The notes under the pieces were generated by a model that saw only the letters and a list, made by a program, of their open reading frames with translations, was not told the DNA's origin and searched no databases. Below are positions 45,008 to 54,957 of a DNA stretch of 64,000 bases, piece by piece. Position numbers and translations under genes: made by a program. Location of the stretch: positions 6,990,775-7,054,774 of the forward strand of contig JABAKD010000008.1 in the NCBI GenBank assembly GCA_012845835.1. The letters are read 5' to 3'. This DNA comes from Undaria pinnatifida. Its lineage: Eukaryota > Sar > Phaeophyceae > Laminariales > Alariaceae. The first letter of the stretch is position 1. The number at the start of each line of letters is the position of its first letter.

Positions 45008-47514
45008 CCCCCCCTCCGGAGGTATCGTAGACAGACGTCTTGCGTTTCAAAATATCGTGTGACTATTGTAGGAACTCGCGCAGCAGGATTTTTTGTAGCT
45101 GTCGTGAACTTGGGCGCGTTGGTGATCGGCTGCGGCGGACGTATCATCGGAATTTCGGCGAGATCTCGAAAGAGGAGGTCCTGTTTTGTTCTGGCGCGAG
45201 AAAAAAAACTCGCATTCGCTCGTAAATATACTATTGGCTCTGAAGTCTGTATTATATTATTCCGGTATCGGTAGAAATTAGGATGATAGCCAGTATGTTA
45301 TAAGGTTTTCAGTATGTAATAAGGTTTTCTGTAGGAGGGGATATTTTTTCACGGGGCATTGAGATTTTCAAAGGAATGTTATTCGGCGGGATTGGGCCTG
45401 CGAGACAAAGTTTTGCGGCGGAGTTGATTGTTGTCGCAAATTGCTGCCAGCCGTTCGATTAGCTTCGATGACTGTATATGTTGATTATGCAGTAGGTATC
45501 TCGTTTGTCGACGTTGCTGAGATGCATGTAGCACACGTCTGTCGCGCAGTGGCATCTCACTGCGTGGGTTTGCGATTTACAGTGGTTTCGTAAGGAAAAT
45601 GTGGTGCTCGGAATCAGAGTTGGATCGTGTTATATTTGGTAATTGCTCCTGTATAGAACTTCTGACGGGAAACATGTCGAATTTATATGACGAATACAGC
45701 TAGTCCAGCCATACGAAGCAGCCAGAGCTGCCGGGATCGCGGTCGTGATCGACGTGCGACGCAAGGAGCCTTACCTCGCGCGCGCAAGCTCAGCATGGTG
45801 TGATCCTTGTATTGCAGCGACCCGGTCTTCCGATAATAGAGTGTCATCGAAGGGTAGGTGTGCAGAAGATTCTGAGATTTTTCTGAGCTCCTGACGCGAG
45901 TATCTCAATATCAACATCAACATCAACATCAACATGACCCGAATCACGACTTGAATTTACATTCGTTCACGCAACCCGACCAACATTTATTTTTATGCGC
46001 GCTAGTCCTAAAACAATACTAATCGTAAAATTATCACACTAACCGACTCGGGGCCAGAAACGTTTGGCCCAAAAAGAGCGACGTCTATGGTGGGATGACT
46101 CAATAGTCGCGTGATTTATAATGTCGCATTATAATACGTGCAAGGTACAGCAGTAGTAGAGTTTTTGTTTTGTCGCTGTGCATGGGTCCCAAAAGCGTGA
46201 AGAGTTAACAGGTAAGCTGCTGTAGGTGCGTCTCGCGATGGCTATCATGGCGTTCGCTGAGTGGGGCCAAGGCTGGAAGGATGAGGAAAACCAACTCAAA
46301 CACGCCAAATTGAACAATCGTTTTCGCATTTTTTACCCGAGAAGGTCCAGGCGATCCAGCACGCCAGAATTATTTCTTGCCGGAGATATGTGTACAACAC
46401 CAAATATTCAATTAATCGAATCGGAACATGGTCATATACACGAAACCAAATACTATGTTTTCCCCGTTTATCCGCTTGTGTGACGAGAACGCTTATTATC
46501 TAGAGTAAAAAAGGACGAGAGTTCACGTATCACACTACTGTCGCCGTATCCCGTGCTGTATCGCCTGTCAAAAAAAGCAAATCAGCAGGAGAAATTTGTG
46601 TGATCAGAACATGTCATGGTGATCTCTGCTGGCTGCCGGGTGGTCGAGCAAGGAGAAGCCGCCACTTTATGCGCTCCTGGCGTGTGCGAGTCGGTGCGCT
46701 CCTTACCATCCCGCGAGAGCTGCCATGGCATTCGCCGGGTGGGGCCAAGTCCAGAGGGATGGGCACAAACACAAACGCTCCAAATAGAAGAACCATTCAC
46801 GCACTCTGAATAGACGCGTGCTACGATATAGAGGTGCACCACTTTTTTTTCTGAGATTCCCCACTTTGGAAGCTTCAAGACATGTCCTCCTTAACCCCCA
46901 AAAACTGATTTGATGGAAAAAAAACTGAAACTGCTATGATACCTCGGATGAAAAATCCCATGGCCTAGGTACACGACGAGAATCATTAGAAAATAAATTG
47001 ACCAAAATCCGACGATTTTGGCAAAATCCGACGATTTTGGGTTAAGGAGCTCCGTCATTCAGAAAACATTTCAGACGAAAAGTGCTATCTCTATCGTAGC
47101 ACGCGTCACTACTCACCCAGGGCGCATGCCAAGCGATTCAGCACGCCATGACTATTCCTTGCCGGACAGGTGTATATTAACACCAATTGTTCGAATCGGG
47201 ACATTCGTTCATATATACTACTGAAACCAAGCAATCCCCCCCCGCTTATTCACTTGCGTAACGATAACGCTTACTATCTCGGGTAAATAAACACGTGTTC
47301 ATGTTTCACCATCGTATCCTGTTGTATCGTCTGTGAAGAAAAAATAACAGCAGAGGGCCAAACTTTTATTGTGATCGGAACCTGATTGTCTTATTACCAG
47401 GGGCGCGTACGCGAGAAACTGCCGCGTCGCGTCCAACTCGCGTCTCCCAAACACCCCACGTCCGCCCAGCAGGATGGATGCGTCGCGCCCATCTACGCCA
47501 CCTTCCCCAACCTC
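45008..47514. other. Intergenic region with diverged duplications
   Basis: 45870-46080 is related to 35870-36130; 46340-46620 is a diverged relative of 47115-47400 (CAGCACGCCA, TTGCCGGA, AACGCTTA-TATCT, TGTGATC-GAAC). No gene supported; short frames do not share domains. Confidence 0.45.
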
Positions 47515-48825
47515 CTACATCAGCACGCAGCCTTTGTCGAACTCATCATCCGACTCGTCCCACAACGGCTTCCTCCTCTTGCCCTTGCCCCCCTTGTTTG
47601 ACCGCGCCGGTTTCTTGGCCCCTGATCCTGCGTTTTTCTTTCTCCCCGCCTTGCCCTCGTTTTTTTTCGGAATCGTCGTCGTCGTTGTCGTCAGCCGCCT
47701 CCTTTTCTCTCCGGTATCCTTCGCCTCGTTTCGTCGTCTGGGAGAAGATGCCGCCGAGGCGCTCCTCCGTCCACTACGTGGGGCACTCACGCCCGCAGAT
47801 GATGCCCCCGCGGTAGCGCCCGCTGGCTGCGGCTGCGGTGCGCCACCCCCTTTGGAGTCCGCTCCCCACCTGCGCTCCCCCGCCCACGTCTCAGAAACCA
47901 ACCTCTGCAAGGTAACCCGCGAAGCCTTGATTACGACGAGCAGGGCAAACGACGCCCCCACCCCTCTCTTAAACACCAGGCAGAACGCGGCGACGAAGAG
48001 CAGGACATACTCGCGCGCCAAGGCGCCGCCTCCAGCCCAATCCGCGGCGGCTTCCGCGCCGCGCAGGGCCCCGTTCGCGGCGCTGCGTGCAACCGCCAGC
48101 CCAGCTCGATTGGCCGAGCCCTGCGCGAAGCCGGCCAACGCCCGACGCACCCCACCCGCGCGCTCCCTCACCGCCCTCGTCCGCCTCGCTCGCCTTGTCT
48201 TCAAGCTTTCACCCGCCCTGCCCCCTCCCTCTCCCGCTTCCCGCCGAACACTCCGGGGCTTCCGCCTGGACCCCCTCCCATTCGCAGAGGAATTTTCATC
48301 TTCCTTGAAATCGGGAAACGCCTCCGGGAAAAGACCTTCGGCGGTTCCGGTCACGAACGCCGCCGTTTCCTGCAAGGCAAGCAAGGCCACGTCGCCGACG
48401 GCCTTAGCGGCATCTCCCAGCTCCGCCAGGGCGTCCTCATCATCCCCATCGCGCTCCCCCTCGTCGTCGCCGAAGCGAAGCAGGTCACCGATACCAGCCC
48501 CGGGACGCGAAAAGGAAGAGTCGGGGGGGGAGGAGGAGGATGAGGAGGAAGACCCACTCTTCGCACCATCGCCGCCCCGTTTCCGCCCTTGCGGTTGGCG
48601 TTGGCTGTAGGTGGTTCTGCTGTCGCCGGTTCTGTCAGCGGAGTTTGGACGCTTGGATGTCCCCGAAAGGTTTCGGGTGTCGTCGCTGCCGGGGAAGGAG
48701 GAGTCGGTACGGTCAAGAAAGTTAATCGCAGCCAACTTTTTGGCCAGCGCTTCCTGTGCGGTGGTGCGGGCGAAAGGCAGCAGTGAGCGAGCACAGCGTC
48801 GCAGAAGGGGCGTCAGCAGCGACAT
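47515..48825 (-). CDS. Single-exon low-complexity protein with hydrophobic segment and C-terminal CaaX box
   Basis: The ATG at 48825 starts a 436-residue uninterrupted frame ending in TAG (a GTG three codons earlier is also in frame). The N-terminus (MSLLTPLLRRCARSLLPFARTTAQEALAKKLAAINFL) is amphipathic, Arg/Lys-rich and free of acidic residues for its first part, which looks like an organelle presequence. Then come a Ser run, an acidic block, a very basic block, and two hydrophobic stretches (about 268-285 and 288-301) split by KR, which could be a hairpin anchor. The tail is Lys/Arg-rich, then acidic, and ends K-G-C-V-L-M. CxxM is a farnesyltransferase-type CaaX box, so the protein may be a lipid-anchored membrane protein; a presequence and a CaaX box would conflict, so one of the two is probably not used. 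No catalytic motif is seen. Confidence 0.65.
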   Translation of the reverse strand: MSLLTPLLRRCARSLLPFARTTAQEALAKKLAAINFLDRTDSSFPGSDDTRNLSGTSKRPNSADRTGDSRTTYSQRQPQGRKRGGDGAKSGSSSSSSSSPPDSSFSRPGAGIGDLLRFGDDEGERDGDDEDALAELGDAAKAVGDVALLALQETAAFVTGTAEGLFPEAFPDFKEDENSSANGRGSRRKPRSVRREAGEGGGRAGESLKTRRARRTRAVRERAGGVRRALAGFAQGSANRAGLAVARSAANGALRGAEAAADWAGGGALAREYVLLFVAAFCLVFKRGVGASFALLVVIKASRVTLQRLVSETWAGERRWGADSKGGGAPQPQPAGATAGASSAGVSAPRSGRRSASAASSPRRRNEAKDTGEKRRRLTTTTTTIPKKNEGKAGRKKNAGSGAKKPARSNKGGKGKRRKPLWDESDDEFDKGCVLM

Positions 48826-49919
48826 CGACGGCACTGGCTGTGGGAACAGAGGACGCGGCAGATGTAAAAAATATCATCGCGTCCCTCTTTTGCAAAAATA
48901 GTAGAACACCACCCTAAAAAGTGATTGTGATAAAAACTGGAAAGCGAAACCCTATACAAAAATCCCCTGTGACTGTAATCAAAAATTATGCGTGTGGGTC
49001 ACGAAACCCGCACTTTCCGGACGCAAAACATTCACGCGCAACTGCGTATAATTGCGCGATGCACGGCCGACCTCCTGATTGGACCTGTTTTGGCCGGCCC
49101 ACCCCGTAGAAAGAACGATTTAATATGAAAACAAAACACCACACGTCGGAGATCACACCGATCCCAACTTGATGATCTAGAATGAAAAATAGGGTGGGTC
49201 CGTTCGAACCGCGTCTGCAGACGACGGTGACCGGTGCAACGAAAGGGGTGGCGCATTTTGGTCGAAAAAATCTTCCGACTGACGGGCCTCCTTAACCGAC
49301 GAACAAGCAAACGTCGTATTATAGTGTGCCATCTTGTAATTTACACTCTTAACTAGTTTTCGTTATTTACCTATTAACCCTTTTCGGGGTCCGTTATTAT
49401 AGCGACCAAAAAAAAACGACGATATTGCGACATTTTTCAAGTGTTTTGCCAGTTTAGCGTGAGCGCGCAGCGGTACGAGTAGTAGGATCATGCCGCCTGC
49501 GCCTGTTCCCGCACGAGGAATTTGAATTCGTTGCCGTTCGGATACCATTCTTTTTATCATCGCTAAACCAGCAGTGGCCGGTGCCGAAAACAATCGTCAA
49601 TTTTTGTCGCCAATTCTTCCCTCTGTAAGTCTCAAAAGGGAGTACATTGGGCCATGGAATTGCCCGTCGGGTGAAGCTTCAAAGTAGTTTATGGGTGAGG
49701 GAAACAGCCTCTCAAGCGCTCGAAAAGCCTTAGAAAATATAAGCCCACCCCAACCCACCCCTTACTATTGTAAGAGATAGACGGTGGCCACACACGGCGA
49801 AACAGAAAGGGGGCAGGATAAGCAGACAGTTAGTTTCCATGTAATATATGGAAAAAAGCGTGGGGGCAGGATAAGCAAACAGTTACAGTTTCCATGTAAT
49901 ATATGGAATTTGGAAAAAG

Positions 49920-50049
49920 CGTAATGAGCGCTAAAATGTTGAAGGTGTTTATATTAGGAGTAGGAACGATTCTCCGTCTCAGTGATGCGTGGTCAACGGC
50001 CAAACGACTTAAGGCAACCAGCGACTAAGTACCCCCCCCCCCCCCCACC
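49920..50049 (+). repeat. CTCCGTCTCGAAAGGGA repeat, copy 4
   Basis: TAATGAGCGCTAAAATGTTG start, TTCTCCGTCTC, GATGCGTGGTCAACGGCC and a poly-C end (50032-50046). Confidence 0.8.
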
Positions 50050-50265
50050 CACCCTTTCGCTACCGTAACATACGTCGAGGGGGGTCCGTTCGGTCGGTCT
50101 GTGACCCGTGTTGCGACAGGGGCATATTATATGGCTTTACCCTGGGAAATCTAACAAGGCATAGGATCTGAGGGTACGGATATGACATTAAAAAGGGTTT
50201 TACATGCCATTGAAGGCGTGTGCGTAAAGGGATTAGGGGATGATGAACCAGGCATACTATATGTC

Positions 50266-50571
50266 GGTCGCCCCGGGGGCGTATCAGGTTATCCTCGAGC
50301 CTGGTATAGGTCAGTTTCGTGAGTTCGAATCCCTCGGAGTGCCTACTCGTATAAATTTGTGGGGACTTTTTCTTGCGCACAAATTGACTTGCGGAAAACG
50401 CGAGAGCGTGAATTAGCAACACTCGATGAAAAATCGACGAGCAGTGGGAATGTTGAACCCTATGCGCGATAAAAATTGAAGGCAAGAACCGGGGGGGAGA
50501 AGGGACGACACCTGTGACCACGGCTTGCCAGAAGCTGGAAAGTAGAAGTGTGCGAAAAAAAAAAAAAAAAA
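50266..50571 (+). repeat. tRNA-derived SINE-like element, copy C with poly-A tail
   Basis: GGTCGCCCCGGGGGCG start, GAGTTCGAATCCC B-box, family body, and a clean 17 nt A tail (50555-50571), the expected mark of retroposition. Confidence 0.8.
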
Positions 50572-50852
50572 TCACAGGTTTATATAGATTTTAGCCTAAA
50601 CATTTCTGAACGAAGAACAACTCAAAATCGGTGGTATACCGCTTGCTTGCGTTTTGCAATAAAATTTGTTAGATGCCTAGGCCATGGGATTGTCGCGCTT
50701 TCATGTGTTTGGATGAGAGGTATACCTCGCCCCCTCTCCCGTGTTTTTTTTGTCGCTATATACCATATAATCAAGTAAAAAAAGAGTTAAGATCCAGCTC
50801 TTCCTAGGCTCACGGTAATATCACCCTCGGTGCTCGCTGTACTATAACCAAC

Positions 50853-53800
50853 TTAAAAAGTGGCAGAAAAAAATCGGTGTATACCCTGCTAACAAACACA
50901 CACATTCGGGACGCACACACACCAACGCCGGGTGACAGCAAAGCTATTTGTTTGGGTTGGACTTGGTTGGGTTGGGTTGGACTGGGTTGGATTGGGTTGG
51001 ACTGGGTTGGACTGGGTTGGACTGGGTTGGACTGGGTTGGACTGGGTTGGACTGGGTTGGACTGGGTTGGACTGGGTTGGGTTGGACTGGGTTGGACTGG
51101 GTTGGGTTGGACTGGGTTGGACTGGGTTGGGTTGGGTTGGGTTGGGTTGGGTTGGACTGGGTTGGGTTGGACTGGGTTGGACTGGACTGGATTGGGTTGG
51201 ACTGGATTAGGTTGGACTGGATTGGGTTGGACTGGATTGGGTTGGGTTGGGTTGGGTTGGGTTGGGTTGGGTTGGGTTGGGTTGGGTTGGGTTGGGTTGG
51301 GTTGGGTTGGGTTGGGTTGGGTTGGGTTGGGTTGGGTTGGGTTGGGTTGGGTTGGGTTGGGTTGGGTTGGGTTGGGTTGGGTTGGGTTGGGTTGGGTTGG
51401 GTTGGATTGGATTGGATTGGGCTGGGTTGGGTGCGGCAGCACGGGTAGGTGGGTGGATGGGTGGGTGGGTGAATGGCGTTTGTTGGGTGTCGCTGGAGGC
51501 AAAAACACAAACGCGGTATATACCTTGGTGGATGTGACGTCTGCTCGTTCCCCGCCAGCGCGGAGGGCCAGGATGAGTTCGGGAGCGCTCATGGACATGG
51601 CACTTTTTAACTCCGCGACATACGCGTCTGGGCATAGTAGGCACGAGGCGGCGGGGCAGGGAAACGAGTCTACGGTTATTGCCGTCATCGCATAAAGTTC
51701 ATCGCCATATATCTGTATCAACATGTGAGGCGAAACCCCCCTTGCAAGCACGCATCCATGTTGTTTATACTACCAATGACGACGTGTCTTTCTTATCACA
51801 TGGGGACAAAAGACATAAAAGTACCTTGAAGCCTGCCAGGTACCTGGTAAACCCAGAAAAAAAAAACACACACACACACCCTGAACCATTACTAAACCCT
51901 GACAAACAAATCAGCTCATTAGGACATCCACGGACTCCCACCTGCTCTTTCCTCCGCTGCCATTCGCTCCTCGTCCGCCAGCACCTCGTCCGCCAGCAGA
52001 CGCGTCAAATCAATATACCCAGCTTTAGGGTTGCACCGCACCTCCCGGTAGCGCAGCTCCTCCAATACGTCGTCGAAGCTTAGCTGCCGCGCCCAACTGA
52101 GAGCAGCGTGGTACGTCTCGAACCCCGTCTGTGGTGGATACTCCACCCTGTGCGTCTCCTCTACCTCCTCCTCGTACGGACTGATCGGGACGATGTCCCG
52201 TCTGTCTTGGCCTTTCTTGCCGCCGGCTTCCCCCGCGGTGCTACCACCGTCGCCACCATCGCGTTTTTCTGCGTCCTCTCGCAACCCTAAGCTAGCGTTC
52301 CAATCCTCTAGCGCCGCTAACACAAACGTCTGCTGCAACTCCGATCGGCGCGCTGGGATGCGATAATGTGCGCCAAGGTCGTCTAGGGCGGCCATAAGCT
52401 CCCGCGAACTCATGCGGCCTGCTCGAGCGCGGAGGGATACTTTCCTCCTCCTCTCGCCAGATGCTCCTGCGATAGATTTCCCGCCCTTGGCGCCGCCCGT
52501 TTCGCCACAGGAAGACGGCGACCCATCGCTCCCGGCGTCGTCGTGAGTAGACTGGTCGGACCTCGAGCCAGCATCGCCCTCGTCGTTGCCGGCGTTGCCG
52601 CGGGTCGACCAGCCCGCGCTCGAGCCGGCGTCAGTGTCATTCATTTCGTTGCCTGGCGGTTGGCCTGCAGCGCTAGTCTCGCCGGCTTTCCTCCGGAAAG
52701 CTTTACCCCAACCGCTCGTGCGTTCGCCTCCCACGACTCTTTCCCCGCGCTCCTCCTCCTCTTCCTTTACCCCCGTCTCCTCTCCCTCCGTTTCATTATC
52801 TTCCACTTCATCGTCGTCGTCGTCGTTGTCATTGTTCTGGTTCCTGCCGATATTCCAAGGTAAGCGGGACGTCGCCCGTCCCCACTGCCCCATCGGAGTC
52901 CACCGCTCCCCACTCCCACCTTTACCCTCACCCTCTCCGCCACGCCCCTGCCCTCCCTCCCCCCGGTCTCCCGCGACTTTTCCCGAGAAACCACTGGAAT
53001 CCCCTTGCATTACTCCGCCTGGCGCTCCGGTCACACCGCCAGCTTCTCGCGCTAGCAGCGATGCTAGCTCGCAGTCCGTTGCTCCGGCAAAAAAAGTAAT
53101 CCCGGATTCTCGGAGCCGCGCCTCGAGGTCCGCCCTACCCAGTGCTAACAGCCGCGACACTTCCAGCCGGTCATCCAAATCTCTCTCAGCGCGGAAACGT
53201 CGCGCTTCCTTGGCCTCCTCCCGGGCACCCCGCCTCCCGCTGGCGTACTGGCGCGCCAGAACGGACACGTCCGAGAGGCGGGAATGCGCGACGCCCATCG
53301 CGTTCAGCTCCCGCGTCAACGCCTTCTTCCCCATGCTCTCCGCCTTCGACACATCACGGGCGTAGATCGCGTCCTCCCAGGTCTCCCCTTCCTCCGGGGT
53401 TTGTTTCCTCTCTCGGGGTGCGCTCTCGGGGATTGGAGCCGGTGTTGACTCCAATGGCGATGACGACGATGACGACGCGGTCTTCGAAGTGGCGGACAAA
53501 GCAATACCCGCTTCTCCGCCACCGCCTCCGTCCCATTTGTTGCCGCGCATCCAGGTCGTCTCCCCCCCCCGAATTTTGTCTTGCGCATGCCCGTCCTTCT
53601 CCGGAGGAATCGGGTTGTCCTGCTGGCTGCCGGTACGGCCACCACCGCTGCTGTCATCACCGTCATCATCACCGCTACCACTGGTAGCGCTATCTGGCGC
53701 TGTGGTCTCTGTTGCTTGGCCTATCCCAACGAAAGACGATGACGAGGGCGATGACGAAGAGGTGCGCAGCTCCGCCAGGCGCCGCGCGAGGTCCACCTTT

Positions 53801-54264
53801 TCGAAAGCGTCACGGTGATCCACGCCACGCATCTGCAGCTCCAGCTTGATGTCAATCGTAGGGACTGACATCAGCCGCGCCGTCTCCGCCCTTACCCGTG
53901 CGTCCTCCGTCCCCTCCCCCCCGTCCCCTTGGGGTTGTGTGGTACTATCCCGTATATTCTCCATCTCCCCGTCCCCTCGGGGTTGGCCGTTGTTAGCGGG
54001 GATTCCATTGCCCCTGTCCGCGTCGCCTGCAGCTCGCGAAGAGCCGTTATCCTCCGCAGAACTAACCGCGCTTAATAGACGCCATGTGTTCCGCCTCCGC
54101 CAAGCAGGGATGACGGTTGGACGTTGCGAAGTAAAGGGTAAGGGTGTACGGAGCTGATGCCGCCAAAGGTCACCATGGTTTCCGGGCAGAGGCCAGCGCG
54201 GTCTGGGGAGGCAGTGCACGCAGGGGGGCTTGGCGTGGAGGGCAAATGCCTCGCAGAGGCCGGC
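50853..54264 (-). CDS. Protein with multiple degenerate SAP-like modules
   Basis: The main exon runs from about 54264 or 54219 to 51942; a phase-1 intron leads to exon 51627-51524, and a possible last exon is 50885-50853. No ATG opens the frame at its 5' end, so the true first exon lies upstream, or the start is further in; an acceptor at 54265 (CTCCCCCAG) would give ...CEAFALHAK, reminiscent of a plastid cleavage site. Within the 766-codon frame five related modules of about 32 residues can be aligned by eye (near 120-151, 296-326, 361-391, 603-634, 713-744), each with pattern x-E-L-xx-(R/A)-G-(V/I) ... D/E-L-xx-L-L-A; the first (KLELQMRGVDHRDAFEKVDL) is closest to the SAP/MANF-C helix-turn-helix seen in nucleic-acid-binding and chaperone-associated proteins. 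Exon 2 (APELILALRAGG) may start a sixth. Linkers are acidic, Gly- or Ser-rich. Function unknown. Confidence 0.65.
50951..51436 (+). repeat. TTGGG/CCCAA pentanucleotide satellite
   Basis: About 485 bp of GGGTT units. The left part is a higher-order mix of GGGTT and GGACT (10 bp period ACTGGGTTGG), and 51237-51400 is nearly pure GGGTT. It lies in the predicted intron between 51524 and 50885 of the SAP-like gene. Every frame is open, giving false proteins (VGLGW or PTQPN repeats). Confidence 0.95.
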
Positions 54265-54339
54265 CTGGGGGAGAGGAACGGGCAGAAACGTGACGGGGTA
54301 TATTATAGAGGTCTCCTCATATTCTTGAGAAGCTCATGA

Positions 54340-54865
54340 AGAGTATTGTTGAGAAGATACTGAGAAAGTGCTTGATAAGACTATTGAGAACGTTGCTGAT
54401 GATGTACTAGAAAACATTCTGGAGAAAAATCTCAAGAAAATGCTTGAGAATATCTATGACAATATTCTTCCGAAATTATAAAGATTATCGAGAAGAGCAA
54501 TGAGAAGGTTCAAAGATCGATCAACGCCCGCGCGCATCAACTGCGCAAACCGCATACCAGTATCACAGCACTACTGCGAAATCGGTCATACGAAAGGGTG
54601 GTGGAGAACCACTACGTTGGCGCAAGACCAGTGCCCTACCTTCCGCCTGCTCGATTTGGCTGCGTCTCGCCGAATTGCCTGAGATGCACGCCGACTAGTT
54701 TCGTTCCCGCGTTTGTCCTTCGCAGGATTCGAGAATCCCGGCAGTCGAAAATCCCAACCGGTTACCGATTAAACCGGAAAACTGGTTTGACTTATTTAAC
54801 ACTCAAACGTGCCCGCAGCAGCGAATAGCGTGCCATATTATAAACGTGACAGCGTCAAGGTTGGT
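54340..54865. other. Gene-free sequence upstream of the SAP-like gene
   Basis: 54325-54500 is AT-rich with repeated TTGAGAA/GAGAAG phrases. The missing first exon of the SAP-like gene may lie here on the minus strand; none could be identified. Confidence 0.35.
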
Positions 54866-54957
54866 TGATCCAACGTCGATTGTGCCCATTAAATAGTCTA
54901 GGATATGACTACAACCGGAAACGAAGTGGATTGTGCGGGATAATCGACGTTGGATCA
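54866..54957. mobile_element. 92 bp inverted-repeat element
   Basis: Perfect 16 bp terminal inverted repeats (TGATCCAACGTCGATT and complement) around a 60 bp centre; no clear target-site duplication. Confidence 0.6.

Larger units (their letters stand above)
48902..50850. other. Intergenic region between the two minus-strand genes
   Basis: Holds a CTCCGTCTC repeat copy (49920-50049) and SINE copy C. The rest is unassigned. Confidence 0.5.

Noticed and set aside
47474-48610. 378-codon plus-strand frame opposite the CaaX protein gene
   Set aside because: Pro/Ser/Arg-rich shadow; the minus frame has ATG, a balanced composition and a natural stop.
50810-51751. Frames encoding VGLGW or PTQPN repeats, antifreeze-like at first sight
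   Set aside because: They come from the TTGGG/CCCAA satellite and are open on both strands; only the non-repeat part (51627-51524) fits a splice model.
52586-53365. 259-codon plus-strand frame opposite the SAP-like gene
   Set aside because: Ser/Pro-rich antisense shadow without domain content.
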